This document shows, in pieces, positions 9,539-18,655 of a stretch of 64,000 bases of DNA. The stretch is from positions 1 to 64,000 of the forward strand of contig WRAZ01000005.1 of assembly GCA_009779925.1 (NCBI GenBank), in the 5' to 3' direction. This DNA comes from Chitinivibrionia bacterium. Its GTDB lineage: Bacteria > Fibrobacterota > Chitinivibrionia > Chitinivibrionales > Chitinivibrionaceae. Position 1 is the stretch's first letter. Each line of letters opens with the position of its first letter. The notes below the pieces were generated by a model. That model was not told the DNA's origin. It worked only from the letters and a program-made list of their open reading frames with translations, and made no database searches. The position numbers and the translations under genes are program-made.

Positions 9539-10405
9539 ATGAAAAACATCTTCGTAATCTCCGGCGGCGGAGTCAGAGGAATAATACCTGCAAAAGCATT
9601 GACGCAACTAAAAACAGAAAAGCCGGAAGTGAAACCGGATTTGATAATCGGCACATCGGTCGGAGCGATTTTGGGCGCTTATTTGGCGCTGGGTTTGGAC
9701 GGCGACCTCTGCAAAGTGTTCAGGGATTCTGCCGGAGAAATATTTAAGAAAAAGAAATTATTGCCGCCGAAATATAATTTGGATAACGCGGTGAAATATT
9801 TAGACGACGTTATTTTCAAAGGTAAAACTTGCGGCGATTTTAAGGTGCCGCTTATCGTTTCGTCTTCTGAGTTGGCGGGCGAGACGACTATGTATTTCAA
9901 CTCCGATAAACCGTGGCTTAAAGACAAGTCGGTCGGGTATTTTATATCGCCGTCTTTTGCCGCGCCGCTTTATTTTAAGCATATACCTATAAAAGAGAAA
10001 AAGCACATATTGTCGGACGGCGGCGTGGGCTATAACAACTTTGCAATAATGCCTGCGTTTATCGAGGCGGCGAAGAGAGGATTTCTGGGAAAAGAAGAGT
10101 GCTGTTTTTATGCATTCGGGACGGGCGTCGAAAAATGCAATAAGGAAGAAAAATATGAAAAGTTGGTTAAAAAGAAGTGGCTCGGCGATGTTTTGGAGTA
10201 TCTTAGTGTAAAATCCGGGGGTTTTGCACGCAAGTCATCGTTTAACGAGCAAATAAATGCGGGATATAACATTGCAAAGAATGTGGCGGGGGTATCGTTT
10301 GTTTATTATGACGCTTACGTGGATAAAAATTATAATTTAGACGACGTAAAGGCAATCGTCGAAATGGAAAAGTTGAAGATAGAAATAATGAAAGAAGTGG
10401 GATAA
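9539..10405 (+). CDS. Patatin-like phospholipase
   Basis: A 288-residue acyl hydrolase. ISGGGVRGIIPAKAL is the glycine-rich oxyanion loop, IIGTSVGAILGAYLALG holds the nucleophile Ser in GxSxG, and ILSDGGVGYNN gives the catalytic Asp of the D-G-G motif. No signal peptide, so cytosolic; possibly lipid turnover, or an effector in a defence context like CapV, though no cyclase is nearby. AAAGGAG precedes the ATG. A perfect hairpin terminator follows the stop. Confidence 0.85.
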   Translation: MKNIFVISGGGVRGIIPAKALTQLKTEKPEVKPDLIIGTSVGAILGAYLALGLDGDLCKVFRDSAGEIFKKKKLLPPKYNLDNAVKYLDDVIFKGKTCGDFKVPLIVSSSELAGETTMYFNSDKPWLKDKSVGYFISPSFAAPLYFKHIPIKEKKHILSDGGVGYNNFAIMPAFIEAAKRGFLGKEECCFYAFGTGVEKCNKEEKYEKLVKKKWLGDVLEYLSVKSGGFARKSSFNEQINAGYNIAKNVAGVSFVYYDAYVDKNYNLDDVKAIVEMEKLKIEIMKEVG

Positions 10406-10423
10406 GCAACAAAATAAAAGATT

Positions 10424-10471
10424 AGGTTCAAGATAAGTTAAGCGTTATACTTAACTTATCTTGAACCTTTT
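10424..10471 (+). terminator. Strong intrinsic terminator after the patatin gene
   Basis: A perfect 19-bp stem (10424-10442 with 10450-10468), 7-base loop, then TTTT. Separates the patatin gene from rtcB. Confidence 0.85.
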
Positions 10472-10492
10472 AAAATTACGTCCTTTTGATTT

Positions 10493-10509
10493 GCGGCAAA
10501 ACGTATTTT
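10493..10509 (+). promoter_or_regulatory. Promoter-like motif GCGGCAAAACGTATTTT
   Basis: Close to the consensus; 22 bases separate TATTTT from the rtcB ATG, which sets a short leader if it is the -10 region. Confidence 0.6.
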
Positions 10510-10531
10510 TCCATAGAACAGGAGGTCTATT

Positions 10532-11752
10532 ATGCAAACGATAACCGGAACTCACAATAGCGCAACTGTCTTCACCGACAGAATTGACAAAAATACTGTT
10601 GAACAAATACAAAATATTTGCGATTTTGAAGCATTTGCCGATACCAAAATACGAATAATGCCCGACTGCCATTTGGGAAAAGGCGTTTGCATAGGATTTA
10701 CCCAGACGATAACCGATAAAATAGTGCCGAGTTTTGTCGGTTGCGACATCGGTTGCGGAATGACGGCTTATGTTTATAAAAAGAAACATTTACCCGAAAT
10801 AGATTTTGAGAAAGTTGATAGGGTAGTTCGCAACAAAATCCCGTTCGGCTTTAATATACACGACAGCGCGCACAGATTAAGCAGCGAAGTTAAGCTTCAT
10901 AACATAAAATGTCCGACTATAAATATGTCGCGCGCGCGTAAATCTGTCGGAACTCTCGGCGGCGGCAATCATTTTATTGAAATAAACGAGGACGAAGAGC
11001 ATTTTTATATTGTTATCCATTCGGGTTCGCGACATTTGGGGCTGGAAATAGAGCAGTTTTACACAAATAAAGCGCAAAAAATCTTGAAGCAAATCAATGT
11101 GGAAGAGATTGTAAAGAAAGCAAAAGCGGAGGGCAACGGCGAGAAAATTCAGGAACTCTTGGCGCAAGAAAACGAAATGAAAGAGAAATATTCTTTCGCG
11201 TATCTCGAAGGCGAACTTTTTGGCGATTATATTAACGATATGAAAACCACCCAAGAATTTGCATACTGGAACAGAAAAGCGATTTTGGAGACATTGACAA
11301 CCGGAATACGAACGCCCGAACAGTTTGAAGAAATAAACACAATTCACAATTATGTTGATACGGGAAGAATGATAATACGTAAAGGTGCGGTCAGCGCCAA
11401 CAAGAAAGAAAAACTGATTATCCCTATAAATATGCGCGACGGCTCGCTGATTTGCGTGGGCAAAGGAAACGAAGACTGGAATTGGTCGGCGCCTCACGGG
11501 GCGGGGCGCGTTTTGTCGCGAACTCAAGCGGAAAAACAACTGAAATTAGAAGATTTTGAAATAGCGATGAAAGGCGTTTGGACGACGTCGGTGGGGGAGA
11601 GCACGCTCAGCGAGGCGCCGATGGCATACAAGCCGATGGGCGAAATAATAGCAAATATCGGCGATACGGTCGAGATTTTGTCTGTTGTTAAGCCGCTCTA
11701 TAATTTTAAGGCTCCCGAAGAAGATAAGTTTTGGAAGAAGAAAAGGAACTGA
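10532..11752 (+). CDS. rtcB: RNA ligase RtcB
   Basis: A 406-residue Mn2+/GTP-dependent RNA ligase joining 2',3'-cyclic phosphate or 3'-phosphate ends to 5'-OH ends in RNA repair. Family motifs in order: MPDCHLGKGVCIGF, VGCDIGCGM (metal-binding Cys), GTLGGGNHFIEI, VIHSGSRHLG, and SAPHGAGRVLSR containing the His that becomes guanylylated. Length equals the usual bacterial form. GGAGG sits just before the ATG. No archease or RtcA gene is visible. The TolC-like gene follows after five bases. Confidence 0.95.
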   Translation: MQTITGTHNSATVFTDRIDKNTVEQIQNICDFEAFADTKIRIMPDCHLGKGVCIGFTQTITDKIVPSFVGCDIGCGMTAYVYKKKHLPEIDFEKVDRVVRNKIPFGFNIHDSAHRLSSEVKLHNIKCPTINMSRARKSVGTLGGGNHFIEINEDEEHFYIVIHSGSRHLGLEIEQFYTNKAQKILKQINVEEIVKKAKAEGNGEKIQELLAQENEMKEKYSFAYLEGELFGDYINDMKTTQEFAYWNRKAILETLTTGIRTPEQFEEINTIHNYVDTGRMIIRKGAVSANKKEKLIIPINMRDGSLICVGKGNEDWNWSAPHGAGRVLSRTQAEKQLKLEDFEIAMKGVWTTSVGESTLSEAPMAYKPMGEIIANIGDTVEILSVVKPLYNFKAPEEDKFWKKKRN

Positions 11753-11757
11753 TTATT

Positions 11758-13221
11758 ATGAGAAGAGCCTTTTGTGTAATTCTGATGTTTTATACGCTTG
11801 CCTTTTCAAACGTCGGCTATTCGCTCAGCGAACTCATTGATTCCGTTTACAAGCATTCGCATTTGGTTGCCGTTGCCAATATGATGATTGAGCAAAATAT
11901 CAGCGCTATTGAAGAAGCGCAACGAAATATGCTTCCGCAAATTCATTTCAGGGGAAATTTTGACCACGCAATTACACCGCTTAATCCTATGGGGAGAATT
12001 GGCGATTTTATGACATTCACCGAAGCTTACAGAGCGACTTTACCTAATCCTTTTTCGCCGTCGTTATTCAATTTAGCTGATATGGAAATAACAACAATGC
12101 TCGACCAAATGATGAGCGAACTTACTCACGTGCCGCAAAACACGCTTTCGGGCGGGCTTGATTTTCGTCAGACGTTTTTTGCGCAAAGAAAACTTCGGCT
12201 GGCGTTAAAATATGCAAGGTCTCGCGGGCGCGGGCTTATTTGTCAGTGGCAGGAAGCGCGAATGCTGGTTAAAGCGAACATTACCCGAAAATATTATTCT
12301 GCGCTTATTGCTCAAAGAAGAACGCAAATCGAACAGAGGTCTCGCGACATTGCACAGAGCCGACACAGCGAGACTGTTTTGCGTTTTGAATTGGAACAGT
12401 TGTCCGAACTTGACACGTTGAATAGTTTTATAGATTTTTCGCAGGCGCGGATAAGATTGAGAGAAGCACAGCGTTTGGAGCGCGAAAATTTTCGGGCGAT
12501 TGCCGTTGCCGCGGGTTTAAGGACATCTGCGGATAGTATAGTTTTAACGGACACGCTTTTACATAATATTATAAATATTGACTACGATCTTTTGATGCAT
12601 CATTTTCTTGCGCGAAACAAAGAATTGCGAATGTTGACGACCGCTGTTGATTTGGCGTCATTGCAAGTGCGAATGGCGAGGGGTGATTATTTGCCCGTGG
12701 TTTTCGGCGGGCTTGCGCTTAATCGAGTTGCTAATTTTACGGGAAGAAGCGATTTTTCATTTGAACCGGAAAGAGTGCTTTATTTTGGAATAACTTACGA
12801 TATTACACCTTTCGGACAGCGTGGCTTGCGCGTAAAACAAAGAGAATTTGATTTGAGGATTGCACGTCGAAATCTTGAACGCAGAAAAGAAGAGCTGACC
12901 CTTGTTTTAACCTCTTATTACGAGCAGTTGGCAGAAGAGATTTTGAAAATAGAAGAAAGCAGAAATATGCGCAATGCCGCCGAGAATGCGTTTGCTTTGG
13001 CGCAAACTCGCTATCAAAACGGACTTATCTCGCAGGCTGATATGGAAACGGCGGAGCAAAAATTCCGTAGCAGCGACTTGGCTTATTTGCAGGCGGTTTT
13101 CAGCTATAATTCAGTGCTTATAGACCTGCGGATAATTGGCGCGGATTATTTATTTGATACGCCCCGAAACATCGAAAATGAAAGATTTGACTTCTTTGAC
13201 AAATATTACTTGCGCGATTGA
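11758..13221 (+). CDS. TolC-family outer membrane efflux protein
   Basis: About 487 residues beginning with a signal peptide (MRRAFCVILMFYTLAFSNVGYS). Two OEP repeats follow: SLSELIDSVYKHSHLV... and the second half with EERKEELTLVL/LAEEILKIEESRNM...FALAQTRYQNGLISQADMETAEQKF, the long alpha-hairpins of TolC-like trimers. The start at 11758 is chosen because AAAGGAA lies upstream and a signal peptide begins exactly there; an ATG at 11731 would run into rtcB. No membrane-fusion protein or pump is adjacent. Confidence 0.8.
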   Translation: MRRAFCVILMFYTLAFSNVGYSLSELIDSVYKHSHLVAVANMMIEQNISAIEEAQRNMLPQIHFRGNFDHAITPLNPMGRIGDFMTFTEAYRATLPNPFSPSLFNLADMEITTMLDQMMSELTHVPQNTLSGGLDFRQTFFAQRKLRLALKYARSRGRGLICQWQEARMLVKANITRKYYSALIAQRRTQIEQRSRDIAQSRHSETVLRFELEQLSELDTLNSFIDFSQARIRLREAQRLERENFRAIAVAAGLRTSADSIVLTDTLLHNIINIDYDLLMHHFLARNKELRMLTTAVDLASLQVRMARGDYLPVVFGGLALNRVANFTGRSDFSFEPERVLYFGITYDITPFGQRGLRVKQREFDLRIARRNLERRKEELTLVLTSYYEQLAEEILKIEESRNMRNAAENAFALAQTRYQNGLISQADMETAEQKFRSSDLAYLQAVFSYNSVLIDLRIIGADYLFDTPRNIENERFDFFDKYYLRD

Positions 13222-13278
13222 TAAGCCAATATGTATATTATACCCAGAAAATAGCGTAAAACATAACGGAGGATTTAT

Positions 13279-13632
13279 ATGAAGGTGCTTCTTGTTGATG
13301 ATTCTTCAACTATGAGAAGAATACAGACAAACCAGCTTAACGCGCTGGGAATCAGCGACATTGTCGAAGCGGAGAACGGGCAAGACGGTCTCGAAAAATT
13401 GGCTAAAAATATGCCCGATGTGGTTCTTCTTGACTGGAATATGCCGGTTAAGAACGGTTTTGAGTTTTTGACCGAAGCCAGAGCGAACGCCGCATACAAA
13501 GATGTAAAAATCATTATGTGTACTTCGGAATCGGAGAAAAGCCGAGTTCTTGAAGCGCTTAAGGCGGGCGCCAATAATTATATGGTTAAGCCGTTTACGC
13601 CCGAAGCTCTTAAAGAAAAATTGGGCTTGTAA
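13279..13632 (+). CDS. CheY-like single-domain response regulator
   Basis: A 117-residue receiver domain without an output domain. Acidic pocket D7/D8 (VLLVDDSS), phospho-acceptor D52 in VVLLDWNMP, T82 in IIMCTSE, and K104 in YMVKPFTPEAL. Such proteins signal by protein contact, for example to a flagellar motor or a kinase. No histidine kinase is nearby. ACGGAGG precedes the ATG, and it may be co-transcribed with the channel gene 41 bases downstream. Confidence 0.9.
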   Translation: MKVLLVDDSSTMRRIQTNQLNALGISDIVEAENGQDGLEKLAKNMPDVVLLDWNMPVKNGFEFLTEARANAAYKDVKIIMCTSESEKSRVLEALKAGANNYMVKPFTPEALKEKLGL

Positions 13633-13673
13633 GAACGTTTTTTCGTCTGCGTGCGTATTTTGAAAGGAATTTT

Positions 13674-14963
13674 ATGGATGTCCGTAAAATAGGATTTTGC
13701 GTACTTCTCTTTGTTTCGTCGTTGTTTGCGCAAGAGCAAGATGATGTAATTGATCTTTCAACGATAATAAAAGGTATTCAAACGGAAGGTGTTTCTTTTC
13801 TCGAAGAGATAATTGCAACGGGGTCAGTGATTGCCGTTGTAATATTTTTAATATTTATCTTGAATTTACTTTTTCGCCGTATCAACAGCTTTTTGGCTTC
13901 GTATTCGGAAAACCACTTCAAATCGTTGGTAATTAAAAAATATAAAATATTAGACCAAAAACAGATTTTGCATACGTTGTTCTTTTTGACGCATTCGGTA
14001 AAATGGGTGCTTTTTATCTTGCTTCTGATTTTTACGATACCCGTAATTTTTGGGATTTTTCCTCAAACTCGCGATTTTGCCACGACTATTTGGGGATATT
14101 TTTTGTCTCCCGTAAGAAAGATTGTTTTCGGCATAATCGGATATATCCCTCAGCTCATAACAATTGTCGTAATTTTGTTTTTTGTGAGATATATTCTTAA
14201 AACGCTTAAGTTTTTCAGCAGTGAAATTGAAAAAGAACGACTTGTAATAAAAGGGTTTTATCCCGAGTGGGCAAAGCCGACTTATTTCCTTTTGAAATAC
14301 ACGATTTACGCATTTACGATTGCGCTTGTTTTTCCTTATTTGCCTAATTCCGACACCAGAGTTTTTCAGGGTGTATCGGTTTTTATCGGTCTTATAATTT
14401 CGATTGGCTCGTCGTCGGCGATAGGGAACCTTGTTGCAGGAATTGTGATTACTTATATGCGCCCATTTCATATAAACGACAGAATAAAAATTGGCGAAAG
14501 CGAGGGGTTTGTTGTAGAAAAAAACGCGTTTGTCGTCAGAATTATCACAGACAAAAAAGAATATATTACATTTCCGAACATTACAATTCTGACCTCGAAT
14601 ATTACAAATTTCAGCCACTCTAAAGAATCAGGGAACGGTCTTATTGTTCATACGAATCTGACTGTTAATTATTCTATAGATTGGCGTAAAATACACGAGT
14701 TATTGATAGCGGCGGCAAAAAAAACGCAGTTTATAGAGCAAACTCCCGAACCGTTTGTTCTGCAAAAAGCGCTTGATGATTTTTACTGCGTTTATGAGAT
14801 TAACGCCTATACAAAAGAAATTGCAGAAGTGCCGAAAGTTTATTCCGAATTGCACAAAAATATTCAGGACATCTTTAGGGAAGCGGGTATAGATTTGACT
14901 TCGCCGCATTATGAAATTGATGTTTTAGAAAAAAAGAAAGCAGAAGAGGAGAAAAATGTATGA
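13674..14963 (+). CDS. MscS-type mechanosensitive ion channel
   Basis: A 429-residue membrane protein with a signal peptide (VLLFVSSLFAQEQDD), several transmembrane helices, and the MscS core SIGSSSAIGNLVAGIVITYMRPFHINDRIKIGE, the pore helix plus start of the beta domain. The C-terminal part ends in a charged tail. Larger than E. coli MscS (286 residues) because of additional N-terminal helices. Expected to release osmolytes on hypo-osmotic shock. Its stop overlaps the next gene by four bases. Confidence 0.85.
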   Translation: MDVRKIGFCVLLFVSSLFAQEQDDVIDLSTIIKGIQTEGVSFLEEIIATGSVIAVVIFLIFILNLLFRRINSFLASYSENHFKSLVIKKYKILDQKQILHTLFFLTHSVKWVLFILLLIFTIPVIFGIFPQTRDFATTIWGYFLSPVRKIVFGIIGYIPQLITIVVILFFVRYILKTLKFFSSEIEKERLVIKGFYPEWAKPTYFLLKYTIYAFTIALVFPYLPNSDTRVFQGVSVFIGLIISIGSSSAIGNLVAGIVITYMRPFHINDRIKIGESEGFVVEKNAFVVRIITDKKEYITFPNITILTSNITNFSHSKESGNGLIVHTNLTVNYSIDWRKIHELLIAAAKKTQFIEQTPEPFVLQKALDDFYCVYEINAYTKEIAEVPKVYSELHKNIQDIFREAGIDLTSPHYEIDVLEKKKAEEEKNV

Positions 14964-15583
14964 AAGTTTTATTAGTTAACGGTAGCCCGCATTTGGTCGG
15001 TTGCACAAACAGAGCGCTTCGTGAAATTGAGAAAGAATTACAAATACAAGGGATTTCTTCCCAAGTTTGCCAGTTAGGAACAGAACTTATCGCCGGGTGT
15101 CGTGGTTGTTCATATTGCAAATCGCATCCTTCTTGTGTGGTTAAAGATATTGTAAATGAGTTTTCGGTTTTGGCAAAAAGCGCGGATGGTTTTATTTTCG
15201 GCTCTCCTGTATATTATGCGGGTGCAAGCGGCAGTATTACTTCATTTATGGACAGGCTTTTTTATTCTGCGGGCGGGAATTTGCAATATAAGCCCGCGGC
15301 GGCTATTGTGTCGTGCAGAAGAGGTGGAGCAACTGCCGCATTTGACCAACTAAACAAATATTTTACTATAAATAATATGCCGATTGTTTCGTCGCAATAT
15401 TGGAATATGGTGCACGGAAATACGCCCGAAGAAGTCGAGCAAGATTTGGAAGGTTTGCAGACAATGCGGGTACTTGCTCAAAATATGGCGTGGCTTCTTA
15501 ATTGTATTGAGGCGGGTAAAAAATCGGGGATTGAACCTCCGCAAAAAGAAAACGTTCGCCAAAGAACGAATTTTATTCGTTAA
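14960..15583 (+). CDS. Flavodoxin-fold NAD(P)H-dependent FMN reductase / iron-sulfur flavoprotein family
   Basis: A 207-residue protein with the flavin phosphate loop GSPHLVGCTNRAL, a Cys cluster GCRGCSYCKSHPSC, and FGSPVYYAGASGSITSFMDRL, the second FMN-binding loop. The C-x2-C-x2-C-x4-C spacing is the compact cluster typical of iron-sulfur flavoproteins in anaerobes, which act in electron transfer. Four-base overlap with the MscS gene indicates coupling. Ends convergently with the subtilase gene. Confidence 0.85.
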   Translation: MKVLLVNGSPHLVGCTNRALREIEKELQIQGISSQVCQLGTELIAGCRGCSYCKSHPSCVVKDIVNEFSVLAKSADGFIFGSPVYYAGASGSITSFMDRLFYSAGGNLQYKPAAAIVSCRRGGATAAFDQLNKYFTINNMPIVSSQYWNMVHGNTPEEVEQDLEGLQTMRVLAQNMAWLLNCIEAGKKSGIEPPQKENVRQRTNFIR

Positions 15584-15586
15584 TTA

Positions 15587-16675
15587 TTAACGGAATAATC
15601 GTGTAATAGAGGAGCCGTTGCCCCAGTCTCGCGCGCGTTGTACGGCTCTTTCGGCGTCAATCAATCCGTATGCGTGGGATAGTGAAAATCCGTTTCCGTC
15701 ATACATTACTTCATCACCGCCTGTTTTTTGTGCGGTTTCTGTTATTATTTGTCGGACTTGTGTTGCCGTCAGCGTTGGATTTACCGCGAGCATAAGGGCG
15801 GCAACTCCAGCTACAATCGGCGCCGCAAACGATGTTCCGTTAGATATTCCATAATTTTCGTTTGCAAGCCCGCCGCTGTTATTGCTTCCGTCTGCACCCA
15901 TTAAATCGAGAATAAGTATTGATGTGCCGGGAGCCATAATGTCGAGTTTGCTTCCGAAATCCGAATCTCTTCTGCGCATTCCGTTTCTGTCGCTTGCCGA
16001 AACGCCTATTACCCACGGGAGTTCGGATTCGTCAATTCGTTGCTGATTGTCGAGATTCCAACCTCTGTTTCCTGTGGCAAAGACAACGACAACTCCGCTT
16101 TCGTAAAGCGACCTCATTTGCGATTCAAACGACTCGCTTATAAGCCCGCCGCCCCAACTGCAATTTATAACCTGCGCACCCCATTCTCTTGCTTTGTCAA
16201 GCGCTCTTATTACATCTGCGTCTTCCGAAAAAAAGTTCGGGTCTCCGATAAAAAGCATATCGCTTTCGGGGGCAACTCCTATTGTGCCGACATCGTTCCA
16301 ACGCGCCGAAACAACACCTGCTACCGCGGTTCCGTGCGAATATACGTTTCTTCTTACGGGCTCTATGCTATTACTGCCGTTAACTACATTGTAAACAAAA
16401 ATTGCTTCAAAATCCTCGTGATTTCTCTGTATGTTATCGTCTAAAACGGCAATGCGCACACCTGCTCCCTTAGTGATTTCCCAAGCTCCAAGTATATTTA
16501 TCGAAAAATACTGCTCGCTGTGCAAGTGCCATTGGTGCTGAAAAAACGGGTCAAAATTATCTGTTTGTTTTGGTATATATGGATTGTCTTGGTTTGGTAT
16601 TTCAATGCCGATTTCCTTTTCATCGGAGCAGGAAAGCAAAAATATTACAATCAAAATCGGCAATAAAAATTTCAT
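15587..16675 (-). CDS. Secreted S8 subtilase-family lipoprotein without its own prodomain
   Basis: A 362-residue serine protease. The signal ends in lipobox LLSC (Cys16). The mature part goes almost at once into DPFFQHQWHL and the catalytic core: D79 in IAVLDD, H114 in SHGTAVAG, N203 in FATGN, and S282 in NGTSFAAP. About 25 residues lie between lipid Cys and the DPFF motif, too few for an I9-type prodomain, which normally ends in a segment like the last residues of the adjacent upstream gene product. The start overlaps that gene by four bases. Confidence 0.9.
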   Translation of the reverse strand: MKFLLPILIVIFLLSCSDEKEIGIEIPNQDNPYIPKQTDNFDPFFQHQWHLHSEQYFSINILGAWEITKGAGVRIAVLDDNIQRNHEDFEAIFVYNVVNGSNSIEPVRRNVYSHGTAVAGVVSARWNDVGTIGVAPESDMLFIGDPNFFSEDADVIRALDKAREWGAQVINCSWGGGLISESFESQMRSLYESGVVVVFATGNRGWNLDNQQRIDESELPWVIGVSASDRNGMRRRDSDFGSKLDIMAPGTSILILDLMGADGSNNSGGLANENYGISNGTSFAAPIVAGVAALMLAVNPTLTATQVRQIITETAQKTGGDEVMYDGNGFSLSHAYGLIDAERAVQRARDWGNGSSITRLFR

Positions 16676-17100
16676 CGCGCTCGTCTTTCTCTTATAAGGT
16701 TAGGGTGCGCATATTTTACTGCGGTATCTTGCGAAAGTTCGCGGGAAAGTTCAAACTGCCTGCTTCTGTCGTACGGATTTACCAAGAAAATGTTGTTCGC
16801 CAATCTTTCAAAAGATTTTATGCCGTATTGCCCAAACACCGCTTCGGGGATTGCACTGCCAATCAATTCGACTATAATTCCGTCGGCTATTTTTACGCGA
16901 GCGCCGTGTTGTGTGGTAAACCAACTCTCTTCAACGCTTCCGTCTGCGCCTCGCGTTCCTTTAAGCGCAGTCAAAAAGATAGTATCGCCGCGCTCTATAA
17001 AGAATAGGCGACCGTCGCTTCCGTGGCAAACGTTGCTTCTGTTATTTTCGGCAAAAATTTGCAAAAAAAATACCAAAAGCAAGGCAATCATTGCCTTCAT
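16672..17100 (-). CDS. Secreted subtilase prodomain-like protein
   Basis: A 142-residue protein with a signal peptide (MKAMIALLLVFFLQIFA). The remainder reads like a subtilase propeptide: RLFFIERGDTIFLTAL..., then NIFLVNPYD and a C-terminal AVKYAHPNLIRERRAR, the segment that in single-chain enzymes precedes the DPxFxxQWHL sequence found at the start of the partner protease. It overlaps thrC by four bases upstream and the subtilase by four bases downstream. Interpreted as a prodomain/inhibitor acting in trans; not tested. Confidence 0.6.
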   Translation of the reverse strand: MKAMIALLLVFFLQIFAENNRSNVCHGSDGRLFFIERGDTIFLTALKGTRGADGSVEESWFTTQHGARVKIADGIIVELIGSAIPEAVFGQYGIKSFERLANNIFLVNPYDRSRQFELSRELSQDTAVKYAHPNLIRERRAR

Positions 17101-18530
17101 ATCGCATTTTCCACGATAATTTTCATTAAAACTTGTAAATTGGGCTCTATTTTTACTACTCTTTGAGGCAAATCGGCAAGATTTTCCAAATGCTTTGGGA
17201 CAGGCGGTCTTTTTCCGCTTGTTGCGTATCTGACATTTTCTTCAAATTTTGCCGCCAAAGCCGTTTCCATAATTACGGTTTTTATTGCGCTGTTTCTGAG
17301 TCTTTGCGCCACCGTGAAAGCGTCTGCCGTGTGTGTATCTATAAAAAGCCCATAGCGAAAATAAGCGTCTCGAATAGCCGCCATTCGGTCGTCGTGGGTG
17401 CTTTTTGAAGATATAAATCCGTATTTTTCGTGCATTTGTTTTCTTATTTTGTTGTCAAGTGTAAATTCGCCGCCGTTTTCTATGGTTTCCCACAAATTTT
17501 TCAATTTTTGCTTATCGCGTTCCAATAAATCAAAGACAAATCTTTCGAGGTTTGACGCCTTGCTGATGTCCATTGACGGCGATGATGTTTCGAAAGTTTC
17601 TTTGTCTGAACGCGGCGCGTATTTTCCTGTTTTGAAAAACTCGTTTAAAACGTCGTTTTCGTTTGTTGCGACAATCAATCTGCGTATGGGAAGTCCCATC
17701 TTTCTTGCGATATGTCCTGCGCAAACATTGCCGAAATTTCCGCTGGGAACACAAAAATCTATCTCCTCGCCAATTTTCTCGACAACAGCAAAATATCCCT
17801 TAAAATAATACACGATTTGAGCGGCTATTCTTCCCCAGTTTATTGAATTTACTGCGCCGATTTTGTATTTTTCCTTAAAGTCTTTGTCGTTATTTACCGC
17901 TTTTACCAAATCCTGACAACCGTCAAACATTGCTTCTACTGCGATGTTATGTATGTTTTTATCTTGAAGAGAATACATCTGTCCACGTTGAAACGGCGAC
18001 ATTTTTCCCGCAGGCGAAAGCATAAAAACATTCACGTTTTTCTTGCCTTTCATAGCGTATTCCGCAGCACTCCCCGTATCACCCGAAGTTGCGCCCAGAA
18101 TATTTAGTTTTGCGTTTTCTTTTTGCAGAACATATTCAAACGCGTTGCCCAGAAACTGCATTGCCAAGTCCTTAAATGCAAGAGTAGGTCCGTTTGAGAG
18201 TTCCTGAATAAACAGAGTGTTATCAATTTTGGTAATCGGTGTAATATCAGCCGCGCGTGCGCTTTCTCTTGAATTGCAGAATATTTGCGGAGTATAAGAA
18301 TTATTTATTATTTTGCGAAGGTCGTCTTGCGGAATATCGTCGGCAAATTCGCGTAAAATTTCAAATGCCAAGTCGCAATAATTCAGTTTTGCAAGTTCGG
18401 ACAATTTGTTTTTGTCGAACTGCGGATAATTTTCGGGAATGGTCAAACCACCGTCGGGAGCGAGTCCGCCTAAGAGAATTTGCGAGAAATTTTGCGGCTC
18501 CATACCGCCTCTAGTCGAAATGTATTGCAT
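17097..18530 (-). CDS. thrC: Threonine synthase
   Basis: A 477-residue PLP enzyme converting O-phosphohomoserine to threonine. The N-terminal MQYISTRGG and LLGGLAPDGGLTIPE are diagnostic; the PLP lysine lies in GPTLAFKDLAMQFLG, followed by GATSGDTGSAAEYAM and VPSGNFGNVCAGHIA. AAGGAC before the ATG is the ribosome site. It is the first gene of a three-gene operon whose other members are a secreted prodomain-like protein and a subtilase, an unusual partner set for an amino-acid enzyme. Confidence 0.95.
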   Translation of the reverse strand: MQYISTRGGMEPQNFSQILLGGLAPDGGLTIPENYPQFDKNKLSELAKLNYCDLAFEILREFADDIPQDDLRKIINNSYTPQIFCNSRESARAADITPITKIDNTLFIQELSNGPTLAFKDLAMQFLGNAFEYVLQKENAKLNILGATSGDTGSAAEYAMKGKKNVNVFMLSPAGKMSPFQRGQMYSLQDKNIHNIAVEAMFDGCQDLVKAVNNDKDFKEKYKIGAVNSINWGRIAAQIVYYFKGYFAVVEKIGEEIDFCVPSGNFGNVCAGHIARKMGLPIRRLIVATNENDVLNEFFKTGKYAPRSDKETFETSSPSMDISKASNLERFVFDLLERDKQKLKNLWETIENGGEFTLDNKIRKQMHEKYGFISSKSTHDDRMAAIRDAYFRYGLFIDTHTADAFTVAQRLRNSAIKTVIMETALAAKFEENVRYATSGKRPPVPKHLENLADLPQRVVKIEPNLQVLMKIIVENAI

Positions 18531-18575
18531 AAATTAGTCCTTTTTTGTTTAGTTGTCATTTGTAATAATTGATTA

Positions 18576-18590
18576 AAAATAATAATTTGC
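18576..18590 (-). promoter_or_regulatory. Promoter-like motif GCAAATTATTATTTT
   Basis: Same motif family, 45 bases before thrC. Confidence 0.45.
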
Positions 18591-18655
18591 ACAAGCAAAA
18601 AGCCGCGTTTTCTTAGATTATATCTAATTTCTCCGAACAATAATCAAGATTTTTC

